Part shown: piece by piece, positions 48,265-57,146 of the stretch | Numbering within the stretch: position 1 is the stretch's first letter | How the letters are laid out: every line of letters begins with the position of its first letter | From: Sinorhizobium psoraleae | Lineage (GTDB): Bacteria > Pseudomonadota > Alphaproteobacteria > Rhizobiales > Rhizobiaceae | NCBI RefSeq assembly: GCF_013283645.1 | Contig: NZ_JABEKV010000003.1 | Coordinates: 310,001 to 374,000 of the forward strand | Length of the DNA: 64,000 bases | Direction of reading: 5' to 3' | Made by a program: the position numbers and the translations under genes | The notes under the pieces: generated by a model | Told to the model about the DNA's origin: nothing | The model's input: the letters and a program-made list of their open reading frames with translations, nothing else | Database searches by the model: none

Positions 48265-49202
48265 GAGGAACGATCTCCCGTCAACCTCTCGGCAGCCTCC
48301 TCGTCCTCTTCAGAGACGCGGTTGGGGCCGTTGACCATGTAATGCAGGAAACCGGTGACCGCCGCGACGCCCATCACGGCGAGACCGGCATATTTGGTGA
48401 CCCCCTTCCAGGCCTCGACGACCGGGCTGATCGTCGGATTGTTGGCCAGACCGGCATAGATCTCCGGCTTGTCGGCATGGTGCAGCACATACATCACGTG
48501 CGTGCCGCCGACGCCCGGCGGGTCATAAAGACCCGCATTGGTAAAGCCGCGGGATTTGAGATCGGTGATCCGCCCTTCCGCATGTTTCTTCATCTCTTCC
48601 TTGGTGCCGTAGACGATCGCTTGCGTCGGGCAGGCCTTGGCGCAGGCGGGCCCCTGGCCGACTGCGATGCGATCGGAGCACAGCGTGCATTTGTAGGCGG
48701 TGTGGTCGACCTCGGAAATCCGCGGGATGTTGAAAGGGCATCCCTTGATGCAATAGCCGCAGCCGATGCAGTTCTCGTGGACGAAATCGACGATACCGTT
48801 CGAATATTGCACGATGGCACCGGGTGCGGGGCACGCCTTGAGACAGCCCGGGTCCTCGCAATGCATGCAGCCATCCTTGCGGATCAGCCACTCAAGATTG
48901 TTGGTCTCGGGGTTCTCCCATTCGGTGAACCGCATCAGCGTGAACATGTCCGGCGTCAGATCGTGCGGATTTTCATAGACGCCGGTATTGGTCTCGAGCG
49001 CGGGATGGGTGTCGTTCCATTCGATGCAGGCCGATTGGCAGGCCTTGCAGCCAATGCATTTCGAGACGTCGATGAGCTTGGCCACCTCGGTCTGGCGCTC
49101 GGCGGGCGGCGTCACGGTCGACGCCGACCGCCGCATCAGGTCCTTTTCACCGAACTTCGGACCTTGCGGGGCGGTGGTGGGATTTGGGACGGGCGGGAAC
49201 AT
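48261..49202 (-). CDS. fdoH: Formate dehydrogenase iron-sulfur subunit FdoH
   Basis: A 313-residue beta subunit carrying four [4Fe-4S] clusters: [16 protein letters not shown], the [17 protein letters not shown] and [17 protein letters not shown] motifs, and [23 protein letters not shown]-terminal membrane helix ([20 protein letters not shown]) anchors it next to FdoI. It has a longer N-terminus than E. coli FdoH, about 25 extra residues before RRSAS. The start follows TAGGAGG, which overlaps the fdoG stop region 12 bp upstream. Confidence 0.93.
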   Translation of the reverse strand: MFPPVPNPTTAPQGPKFGEKDLMRRSASTVTPPAERQTEVAKLIDVSKCIGCKACQSACIEWNDTHPALETNTGVYENPHDLTPDMFTLMRFTEWENPETNNLEWLIRKDGCMHCEDPGCLKACPAPGAIVQYSNGIVDFVHENCIGCGYCIKGCPFNIPRISEVDHTAYKCTLCSDRIAVGQGPACAKACPTQAIVYGTKEEMKKHAEGRITDLKSRGFTNAGLYDPPGVGGTHVMYVLHHADKPEIYAGLANNPTISPVVEAWKGVTKYAGLAVMGVAAVTGFLHYMVNGPNRVSEEDEEAAERLTGDRSS

Positions 49203-49214
49203 GGCTCTGGCCTC

Positions 49215-52200
49215 CTACGCCACCGGCCCGGCAATGGGCTCTATGTTGACCAGGAACGCCTTGTATTCCGGCGTTTCGATGTTGGCGTCGCCGACGAACG
49301 GCGTCAGCGAGTTCGGGCCGAAGCCCTTCTTCGCCGCCCCGGTGAACCCCCAATGCAACGGTATGCCCACCACATGGATCGGTTTGCCGTCGCAGACCAG
49401 CGGCTTGATCCGCTTGGTGACGACCGCCTTCGCCTGGATCGATCCGCGTTTCGACCAAACGCGCACCCAGCCGCCCTTGGTGATGCCTTTCTCCGCCGCC
49501 AGTTCTTCCGATATCTCGACGAAGAACTCCGGCTGCAGCACGGCATTCACCCGGACATGCTTGGTCCAGTAGTGGAAATGCTCCGTCAGGCGGTAGGAGG
49601 TCGCCGCATAGGGGAACTCTGCCGAAGCGGGCTCGGCAAACTGCTCGAAATCGCCGGCAAAGACCCGCGCCGCGGGATTGCCGCGCACGTTCGGTGCGAC
49701 GAGATTGCCGATCGGGGATTCGAACGGCTCGTAGTGCGCCGGGAACGGCCCGTCTCGCATCATGCCCCTGGTGAAGAGACGCGATACGCCTTCCGGGTTC
49801 ATGATGAACGGCCCGACATCCGTGGGCTTCGCCGTCGGAGCGATATCGGGCACGTCGTACCCCGCCCATTTCGCGCCGTCCCATTCGATCAGCTTGCGGC
49901 TCAGATCCCATGCCTTGCCGTTCACGTCCGCCGAGGCCCGGTTATAGAGAATACGGCGGTTGGCAGGCCAGGAGAACGCCCATTTGGAATAGGCGCCGGT
50001 CTCGTCCGGGTCCGACGTGTCGCGCCGGGCCATGTTGTTGCCGTTCTCGTTGAAGCAGCCGGCATAGATCCAGCAGCCACTCGAGGTCGAGCCGTCGTCG
50101 CGGAGCGCCGCGAAGGCCGGTATCAGCTTGCCGGCCTCGGCCACGACCTTTGTCGGGTCGGCGGTATCGTAGACGGTTGCAAGCGCCTTGCCGTTGATCT
50201 CCTTGGCAAGCTCTTCGGCGGTCGGCTCTCCGGGATCGGCATAGGCCCAGTCGAGATTGAGGATCGGATCCGCGAACTTTCCGCCTTCCTTGCGGTAGAG
50301 TTCCTTCAGACGCACATGGATCTGCGCCATGATCCAGTTGTCGGTCATCGCTTCGCCGGGAGGCGTGCCGCCCGGCCAATGCCACTGCAGCCAGCGGCTG
50401 GAGTTGGTGAGCGATCCTTCGTCTTCGGCAAAACAGGTGGAGGGCAGCTGGATGACCTCCGTCTGGATCTGTGACGAATCGACGTCGTTGTATTCGCCGT
50501 GGTTCTCCCAGAACCGCGCCGTCTCGGTGTCGAGCGGGTCCATGGTGACGAGATATTTGAGCTTCGACAGCGCGTCTGTAAGCTTCTTACGGTTCGGGGC
50601 CGCAAGCAGCGGATTGAAGCCCTGACACATGTAACCCGTCATCTTGCCCTGGTTCATGAGCTCGAAAGCGCGCAGGACGTCGTAGCCGGGCAGATCGAGC
50701 TTCGGCAGCCAATCATAGGCGAAGTTGTTTTCCGGCGTCGCCGCCGCACCCCACATCGCCTTCTGGAAGCTGACGAAGAACTTCCTGTAGTTCTGCCAAT
50801 AGCTCATCTGGTTGGGTCTGAGCGGCTTGAAGCCGCGCGTCGACATGTAGGTTTCGAGATCGATCTCCTTTTCTGTCGGCAGCGTCAGGTAGCCGGGCAG
50901 CAGGTTCGACATCAGCCCGATGTCGGTCAGGCCCTGAATGTTCGAATGGCCGCGCAGCGCATTCATGCCGCCGCCACGCAACCCGATATTGCCGAGGATC
51001 AGCTGCAGCATCGCCATGGCGCGAATGTTCTGCGAACCCTTGGAATGCTGCGTCCAGCCGAGCGCGTACATCGAGGTCATCACCTTTGTCGGCGACGAGC
51101 ATTCCGCGATCATTTCGGCAACCTTCAGGAACTTGTCCTTCGGCGTGCCGCATATGCGCTCCACCATTTCGGGCGTGTAGACGGAGACATGCTGCTTCAG
51201 CAGGTTCCATACGCAACGTGGGTTCGCCAGCGTCTCGTCGACGACGGCATAGCCGTCGGGACCGATGTCATAGTCCCAGGTCGACTTGTCGTAGTCGCGC
51301 TTTGCCTCATCATAGCCCGTGAACAGCCCGTCCTTGTACTCGAAGCCGTCCTTGACGATGTAGCTGGCATTGGTGAACGCCTTGACATAGTCCCACTGCA
51401 CCTTGTCGTTCTGGATGCACTGGTTGATCACGCCGAGCAGGAAGGCGATGTCCGTACCCTGGCGGATCGGCGCATAAAGATCAGCCACCGACGCAGACCG
51501 GGTAAAGCGCGGATCGACCACGATCAGCTTCGCGCCGCGATTGGCCTTCGCCTCAGTGACCCACTTGAATCCGCAAGGATGCGCTTCGGCGGCATTGCCG
51601 CCCATGATGACCACGAGGTCGGTGTTCTTGATGTCCGTCCAGGAGTTGGTCATTGCGCCGCGGCCGAATGTTGGAGCCAAACTGGCTACCGTAGGGCCGT
51701 GTCAGACACGCGCTTGGTTGTCGAAGACCAGCATCCCGGCGCTGCGGACGACCTTGTAGGTCTCCCATGCCGTTTCGTTCGTTGTCGCGGAGGCCGCGAG
51801 GAAGCCGGTCGTCGTCCACCGGTTCACCGGCACGCCCGCCTCGTTTCTCTCGACGAAATTGGCGTCGCGGTCGTCCTTCATCAGCCGGACGATCCGATCG
51901 AGGGCCTCATCCCAGCTGACCCGCTCGAACTTGTCAGAACCGGGCTTGCGGATCATCGGATATTTCAGCCGCGTTTCGGACTTGACGAAATCGAGCAGCG
52001 CCGCGCCCTTCGGACAGAGCGTACCGCGATTGGTCGGATGATCGGTGTCACCCTCGATATGGATGATTTCCGCCTTCTCGCCCTTCGTCCGGTCACCCTT
52101 CGAATACATGATCACGCCGCAGGCGACGGAACAGTAGGGACAGGTGTTGCGGGTTTCGGTCGTGCTCACGAGCTTGAAGGCACGGATCGCTTCGGCATGC

Positions 52201-52301
52201 GCGGCTTCGATTTCACCGAAGCCTAATGATCCGAGCGCCGTGGCCGCCGCTCCGGCACCGACGGCGCCCAGGAATTGGCGCCGCGAGAGTTCCATGTTCA
52301 T
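49215..52301 (-). CDS. fdoG: Selenocysteine-containing formate dehydrogenase alpha subunit FdoG
   Basis: A 1028-residue molybdopterin enzyme when TGA codon 200 (51702-51704) is read as selenocysteine. It oxidises formate in the periplasm. Seen in order: Tat signal SRRQFLGAVGAGAAA (6-20), a [4Fe-4S] site (CPYCSVACG ... LCPKG), DNQARV-Sec-HGPTVASLAP at 194-210, and the bis-MGD domains to the C-terminus. A SECIS hairpin follows the TGA. The start at 52301 is chosen for GGGAGGTG at 7 nt. Without Sec decoding it looks like two genes (211 and 821 residues). E. coli FdoG has 1016 residues and Sec at 196. It is the first gene of the fdoGHI-fdhE-selA-slr-selB-selC operon. Confidence 0.95.
51662..51704 (-). 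promoter_or_regulatory. UGA(Sec) codon with bacterial SECIS element
   Basis: TGA at 51702-51704 is followed by a lower stem GGCC (51698-51695) pairing with GGCC (51665-51662). The apical stem is GG-T-AGCC pairing with GGCT-CC, with a bulged T at 51688 and a loop AGTTT containing the GU that SelB reads. Sequence and shape are close to the E. coli fdnG/fdhF SECIS. Confidence 0.9.
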
Positions 52302-53152
52302 AGCATGACACCTCCCTGAAACCGGCCTTGCCGACAAGGGCGTGCCGGAGAATTTGGGTCCGCCTTTTGACGAGAAAGACGTAAAATCGGCGTTGCAAGT
52401 TTAAATCTTAATCCTCCCTATCCTGTTGTCAAATCGATAAGAACTACAAATCACGAACATGATATTCCACTTACATCTAAATTGAGACGCGCGTGTATTA
52501 AGCGCCGCGAACACAATCGGAGCGGACCAATGCCTTAGCATTTTCTCTCACATCTTCGTGAACACCACTTGATCGTTGCTGGCGAGTGCTCCCCGGCAAA
52601 TTGACGCTCTCGCCCGGATCAACCATAGTAGCACCATGGGCTTGCACGCCGCTCCCGAGGCTCGGGGCATTGCGCAGTCACGATCGCCATGGGGCGCCGC
52701 CGAAGCGGTGGGCCATTCCGGCCTGCGCCCGACGCATCTCCGGTTTTCCGCGAAATTTCCATCCGGGCTGCTGCACTGCGCGTCCGGCCAGACGCAACAG
52801 TACACGACAGTAATGCAATTGGCTTTGGCGGATGCCTTTTTTGCCCCCATCCCTGTGCTTGTCACAGGGATCCAGCAGCGCCGCGTCTGCGGCGCGGAAG
52901 GGTTCTTTCAGCCCAAGGACTTGGGCTGGCTGGATTCCTGTGACAGGCACAGGAATGAGGGCAGGAGGAGATGCGTTACCGTACCCCAACCAATGAGGCA
53001 GAAGCTGACTACTGCCGTGTACTGTGGTCAGGCGCGCAAACGTCGCTGTATCGCTTTGAATTGCTGTATCAATTTGCCCTTGTTCGGCTCCGGTCCAATT
53101 CACACAATCGTGCCGCGTCGCGCGCGGTCCATACGAAAATCGGGAGGCAACC
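52302..53152. other. Divergent fdoG/selD region with an AT-rich part and a repeat
   Basis: 850 bp between divergent starts. 52388-52500 is AT-rich and likely holds the fdoG promoter; 52848-52960 is the RIME-like repeat. Frames such as 52576-53160 are open but cross the repeat, have no ribosome site and no recognisable product. selD is preceded by GGGAGG at the right edge. No -24/-12 sequence was seen. Confidence 0.6.
52848..52960. repeat. 113-bp palindromic repeat, copy 2 (RIME-like)
   Basis: Same length and orientation as 2866-2978, with about six differences in 113 bp. Starts CATCCCTGTGCTTGTCACAG; ends CCTGTGACAGGCACAGGAAT plus GAGG. It lies at the border of the selenocysteine island, between fdoG and selD. 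Confidence 0.8.
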
Positions 53153-54205
53153 ATGGATAACGCGACCATGCCGCGCCTGACGGCGCTTGCCCATGGCGGC
53201 GGCTGCGGCTGCAAGCTGGCGCCATCGGTCCTGCAGCAACTGCTGGCCGATCAGCCGGCGGGCAGCCCCTTTGCCCGCCTCATCGTCGGTACCGAGACTG
53301 GCGACGATGCCGCCGTCTGGCAGCTCGACGATGAGACCTGCGTGATCGCCACCACCGATTTCTTCATGCCGATGGTCGACGACCCCTTCGACTTCGGCAG
53401 GATCGCCGCAGCCAACGCCATATCCGACGTCTATGCCATGGGCGGAAAACCGATCATGGCGCTCGCCATTCTCGGCATGCCGATCGAAAAGATGCCGGCC
53501 GAACTGGTGCGCGAGATCCTGAAGGGCGGCAGCGCGATCTGCGCCGAGGCCGGCATTCCGGTCGCCGGCGGCCACTCGATCGATTCCCCCGAGCCGATCT
53601 ACGGCTTGGCGGTTATAGGCACTGGCTCGACCGCCAATATCAGGCGCAACAGCGGCGCGCGCGCCGGCGATGCGCTGATCCTGACGAAGGCGCTCGGCGT
53701 CGGGATCTATTCGGCGGCCTTCAAGAAAGGCGCGCTGCCAGCGGATGCCTATGCCGAACTCATCCAGTCGACGACGCTCCTGAACCGCATCGGCGCCGAG
53801 CTCGCCAAGCAGTCTCCCGTCCATGCCGTCACCGATGTCACCGGCTTCGGCATTCTCGGCCACGCACTCGAGATGGCGCGAGGGTCGAAGAAGCGGATAG
53901 CGATCGATGCCGACGCCATTGCGCTCTTTTCCCATTGCGCCGAACTCGCAGAGCAAGGCTTCGTGACCGGCGCATCGCACCGCAACTGGGCAAGCTACGG
54001 CATGGACATCGCCTTGCCGGAGGATCTTCCGATATGGCGGCGCCACGTCCTCACCGATCCCCAGACCTCCGGCGGGCTGCTCGTATCATCCCGCGCCGAT
54101 CAGGCGGACGCACTGCTCGACGAGATCGTGGCCGCAGGCTATCCCGCAGCGCGGATCATCGGGGCGGTAGAGGAAGGCGAACCGGGTTTGCGCGTCACGG
54201 CTTGA
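53153..54205 (+). CDS. selD: Selenophosphate synthetase SelD
   Basis: A 350-residue AIR-synthase-like enzyme that makes selenophosphate from selenide and ATP, the Se donor for SelA. The glycine-rich N-terminal loop has HGGGCGCK with the active-site Cys18 (not Sec) and Lys21. Further motifs: [62 protein letters not shown] and [11 protein letters not shown]. The start follows GGGAGGCAACC. It is divergent from the fdo/sel operon. No ybbB-like selenouridine synthase gene is in the window. Confidence 0.94.
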   Translation: MDNATMPRLTALAHGGGCGCKLAPSVLQQLLADQPAGSPFARLIVGTETGDDAAVWQLDDETCVIATTDFFMPMVDDPFDFGRIAAANAISDVYAMGGKPIMALAILGMPIEKMPAELVREILKGGSAICAEAGIPVAGGHSIDSPEPIYGLAVIGTGSTANIRRNSGARAGDALILTKALGVGIYSAAFKKGALPADAYAELIQSTTLLNRIGAELAKQSPVHAVTDVTGFGILGHALEMARGSKKRIAIDADAIALFSHCAELAEQGFVTGASHRNWASYGMDIALPEDLPIWRRHVLTDPQTSGGLLVSSRADQADALLDEIVAAGYPAARIIGAVEEGEPGLRVTA

Positions 54206-54286
54206 CCGCGGCTTGTTGAGGAAATATTGCTCGATGTCGGCGATGTTCGCCAAGACAGCGGCGATCGCCCACGACTTCGAAGGCCG

Positions 54287-55231
54287 CTACCAGCTGCCGG
54301 TGGCGAGCGCGAAGGGTGACCATTCGGCAAAATCGTAGCGGATCGACAGCGCGTCCGGCCGCCAGACGATACGGCGCGGATGGAAACGCCAGTAGCGCTC
54401 TGCCCCCTCGAGAGGGTTGGCAGGGTGATCGAACATAAGCTCGGCCGCGCCGGTCATCTGCAGCAGGCCACCCGTCGAGAAGTCCGCGAAGACCAGTCCG
54501 GCTCGCGGATTAAGCGCGATATTGCCGAGCGTGTTGAAGAAGCGGTTGCCGATGAAATCCGGGACCGTCAGCCAGCCGTCCTCGCCGACATCGACGAATC
54601 CCGTGCGGCCGCCGCGATGGGAAACGTCCACCTGCCGGCCGGCGGGAAGGTCCGCATAGGTGGCGACGAAGAAGGTGTCCGCTTGCCGGATCAGGGTGCG
54701 GGCGGGTGCGTCGAGCTCTGAGCTCCAGGTGGGGGCTACCGCCGGCGGCTCCGACGGATCGCGGACGAATTGCACCTGGCGGAGCTGGATGTATTTCGGG
54801 CAGTTGCCGAAGCTCTGGCCGACGCTCAAATCGAACCCTCGCGGGTGCCGGCTGAGGATGCCGTTCAGCCGGTTACGGCGGCGGGTGGCGAGATCGATAC
54901 CGAGGAGGGCGAGCGAGGCGCCATCCTCCATGCCCGCCTCAGCCGGGTCCGCCGGCTCCCTGGCGAGCTCGACGGTGAGCCGGTGAGCGTCCGGTGCATG
55001 GAGGAAGCCCGGACGCCCCGCCCGGAGCGTTGCCCACACGTCGCCGTCCTGGTCGACCGCCCCGAGCACCACCATCGGCAGCAGGGGATAGAATTCGCGG
55101 TGCTGGTCGATCAGATGATCGCGCAGAACCCGGCGACCGATCTCGTCCATGCGCGCTTCCACACCGGACCGCGTCTGCAGCGCAAGCTCGCCCGCATGCC
55201 AGGGCGAAGGATCGAGGAGACGGCTGTCCAT
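54287..55231 (-). CDS. Pyridoxamine 5'-phosphate oxidase-like flavoprotein
   Basis: A 314-residue protein with two FMN-binding split-barrel halves: an N-terminal one (about 35-140, FYPLLPMVVLGAVDQDGDVWA) and a C-terminal one (about 180-300, FFVATYADLP...VSHRGGRTGFV...IGNRFFNTLGNIALNPRAGLVF). The linker has FGNCPKYIQLR, common in this PNPOx-like family. Such proteins bind flavin and reduce small molecules; substrates are mostly unknown. The start follows GGGAGTCAC. It ends close to selD, convergent, and is not clearly linked to it. Confidence 0.8.
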   Translation of the reverse strand: MDSRLLDPSPWHAGELALQTRSGVEARMDEIGRRVLRDHLIDQHREFYPLLPMVVLGAVDQDGDVWATLRAGRPGFLHAPDAHRLTVELAREPADPAEAGMEDGASLALLGIDLATRRRNRLNGILSRHPRGFDLSVGQSFGNCPKYIQLRQVQFVRDPSEPPAVAPTWSSELDAPARTLIRQADTFFVATYADLPAGRQVDVSHRGGRTGFVDVGEDGWLTVPDFIGNRFFNTLGNIALNPRAGLVFADFSTGGLLQMTGAAELMFDHPANPLEGAERYWRFHPRRIVWRPDALSIRYDFAEWSPFALATGSW

Positions 55232-55247
55232 GTTTGTGACTCCCTAG

Positions 55248-55293
55248 ATCACGATGATTTTGGGTCGAATCGACCCAAAATCATAAACGTGAT
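55248..55293. repeat. Palindrome ATCACGATGATTTTGGGTCG family
   Basis: A 46-bp near-perfect inverted repeat (ATCACGATGATTTTGGGTCG with its partner CGACCCAAAATCAT...CGTGAT), a common intergenic palindrome in rhizobia. It is placed directly before the PNPOx-like gene's ribosome site and next to a second palindrome. Confidence 0.7.
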
Positions 55294-55307
55294 CGATTCT
55301 AATAAGT

Positions 55308-55359
55308 TAGAGCGGGATGCGGGCGGAAAACCGCGCACACTTTTCCTCATCCCGCTCTA
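55308..55359. repeat. Palindrome TAGAGCGGGATG, overlapping the GST stop
   Basis: TAGAGCGGGATGCGGGCGGA is inverted at the other end as TTTTCCTCATCCCGCTCTA. The TAG stop of the GST gene (55357-55359) is formed by the end of this repeat. It may act as the GST transcript's terminator. Confidence 0.7.
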
Positions 55360-55968
55360 GGCGGCCAGACCGACAGGCGTCTTCTGGAACTCGACAAACC
55401 CCGGCAACGCCTCGATGCGGCCCAGCCAGGCGCGGATGTTGGCATAGGGCTGAAGGTCCACGTCGCCTTCCGGCGCGCTTGCCACGTAGCTGTAAAGCGC
55501 GACATCGGCGATTGTCGGCCCGTCGGCCGCAATCCAGCTCCGGCCCGCAAGCGCCGCCTCGATCAGCGTCAGGATCGCGTGGGCGCGGGGAATGACCTCT
55601 TCCGGCCGATAGGGCGCCTTGAACACATTGATGAGGCGCGCCTGCGCCGGGCCATGGGCGATCTGGCCTGCGGCGACCGAAAGCCAGCGCTGAACGGCGG
55701 CCGCGCCCTCGGGGTCTTCGGGCAGCCAGTCCGTGCGTCCCGTCTTCTTAGCGAGATAGATCAGTATGGCGTTGGAGTCCGAGATGATCGTACCGCCGTC
55801 ATCGAGCACCGGAACCTGGCCGAACGGGTTGAGCGCGAGGAACTGCGGCTCCTTGTGCTCCTTCCTGCCGAGATCGACGAGCACGAGCTCGTGCTCGATT
55901 CCGATCAGCGAGAGAAAGAGCCGGGCACGATGTGCATGGCCGGACAGCGGGTGATGGTAGAGCTTCAT
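55357..55968 (-). CDS. Glutathione S-transferase
   Basis: A 203-residue GST. The N-terminal thioredoxin fold (1-78) has [20 protein letters not shown], the cis-Pro of [13 protein letters not shown] and the glutathione-binding [11 protein letters not shown]. The C-terminal helical domain (about 85-200) ends in [20 protein letters not shown], the usual capping motif. It probably conjugates or reduces electrophiles. It is divergent from a LysR regulator 120 bp away, a typical regulator-target pair. Confidence 0.9.
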   Translation of the reverse strand: MKLYHHPLSGHAHRARLFLSLIGIEHELVLVDLGRKEHKEPQFLALNPFGQVPVLDDGGTIISDSNAILIYLAKKTGRTDWLPEDPEGAAAVQRWLSVAAGQIAHGPAQARLINVFKAPYRPEEVIPRAHAILTLIEAALAGRSWIAADGPTIADVALYSYVASAPEGDVDLQPYANIRAWLGRIEALPGFVEFQKTPVGLAA

Positions 55969-56088
55969 GTCTGTCTCCTGAGGAATAGAACGGCATCAAG
56001 ATGATTGTTAAACGCGACGTTGATAAGCGCCCAGAAAGACACTAGACCATTTCACCGGACGCAATAATGCGCACGGAGCAGCAAGGCG

Positions 56089-56994
56089 ATGGATCGCTGG
56101 CAGGCAATGCGGATCTTCGTGCAGGTGGTGGAAAGCGGCGGGTTTGCGCATGCCGCCAAGATGCTGCACATGAGCCCGCCATCGGTGACGCGGGCGATTG
56201 CGAGGCTGGAGGAGATGATCGGCACGCGGCTGCTCGTCCGCACGACCCGTTCGCTAAAGCTGACGGCGGCGGGCGAAGGCTACGCGGCCGATTGCCGGCG
56301 CATTCTGGCGGAGATTGCCGAGGCGGAGGCCAATGCGGCGGGCAGCTTCACGCATCCGGCGGGGTTGCTCACGGTGACGGCGCCCGCCCTTTTCGGGCGC
56401 ATCCACGTGCTCCCCGTCGTCCTCGATTTTCTCGATCGCTACCCTGCCATGCAGGTGAAGACCATCTTCGTCGACCGGGTGACCAACCTGGTCGAGGAAG
56501 GATTGGATGTCGCCGTGCGCATCGCGGCGCTTCCCGCCTCGGGTCTCATCGCTCGCCGCGTCGGTTCGGTCAGGCAGGTTCTCTGCGGCTCGCCGGATTA
56601 TTTCGCCCGCTTCGGCGAGCCGACGGAACCGCAGGATCTTGCTCATCATCGTATCATCGGCCGCGAGGGTCTTTTCGGCCATTCGGAATGGCTCTTCGGC
56701 CGTGACAACAGCATTCGCGTTCCGATCAGTCCCCGCCTCATCGTCAACACCAATGACGCGGCCATCTCTGCCGCGGTCGCCGGTTGGGGGCTGTCGCGCT
56801 TTCAGTCATACCAGGTGGCGCAGGAGATAGAGGCCGGCCGGCTCAAGGTGGCGCTTGCCGACTACGAGCGGGCGCCGGTTCCGATCCACATCGTGCACGC
56901 GGAGGGGCGCATGGTTTCCGCCCGGGTGCGTGCGTTCGTGGATTTCGCGGCCGAGCGCCTTCGGCGCCGCGCGGGCGTGAACGCCGAGGCTTGA
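56089..56994 (+). CDS. LysR-family regulator next to the GST gene
   Basis: A 301-residue LysR regulator with N-terminal winged helix (1-60, FVQVVESGGFAHAAKMLHMS and PSVTRAIARLEEMIGTRLLV) and a co-inducer domain (about 90-295, GLLTVTAPALFGRIHVLPVV; DVAVRIAALP). It belongs to the large subgroup often divergent from GST, quinone-reductase or dehydrogenase genes. By position it should control the GST gene and itself. Confidence 0.87.
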   Translation: MDRWQAMRIFVQVVESGGFAHAAKMLHMSPPSVTRAIARLEEMIGTRLLVRTTRSLKLTAAGEGYAADCRRILAEIAEAEANAAGSFTHPAGLLTVTAPALFGRIHVLPVVLDFLDRYPAMQVKTIFVDRVTNLVEEGLDVAVRIAALPASGLIARRVGSVRQVLCGSPDYFARFGEPTEPQDLAHHRIIGREGLFGHSEWLFGRDNSIRVPISPRLIVNTNDAAISAAVAGWGLSRFQSYQVAQEIEAGRLKVALADYERAPVPIHIVHAEGRMVSARVRAFVDFAAERLRRRAGVNAEA

Positions 56995-57001
56995 AGACTA
57001 A

Positions 57002-57105
57002 TGCATGTCGCCCAAAAGTGTGCAGCGGTTTTGGGACAACGACATGCACAAAAGCAATGGCCTAAAGCGCGTCGCATGAGTCTGATTGAACGCGACACGC
57101 TTTAG
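57002..57105. repeat. Two adjacent intergenic palindromes
   Basis: 57002-57048: TGCATGTCGCCCAAAAGTGT inverted with TTTTGGGACAACGACATGCA. 57062-57105: CTAAAGCGCGTCGC inverted with GCGACACGCTTTAG. Both types are frequent between rhizobial genes. They fill the convergent gap between the LysR gene and the oxoprolinase gene and may act as a two-way terminator. Confidence 0.7.
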
Positions 57106-57146
57106 AGGCGGGCAAGGCAAGCCGCGCCTCCGGCCAGCAGTCCGCC

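Noticed and set aside
49215..51680. An 821-codon ORF starting after the TGA as an independent formate dehydrogenase gene
   Set aside because: It starts within the conserved sequence just after the Sec codon and has no ribosome site; the upstream 199 codons carry the Tat signal and the [4Fe-4S] motif.
52576..53160. A 194-codon ORF upstream of selD
   Set aside because: It runs through the RIME-like repeat, lacks a ribosome site, and its product matches nothing I recognise.
53198..53214. Selenocysteine in SelD
   Set aside because: The active-site codon after GGG is TGC (Cys), not TGA, so this SelD is not itself a selenoprotein.
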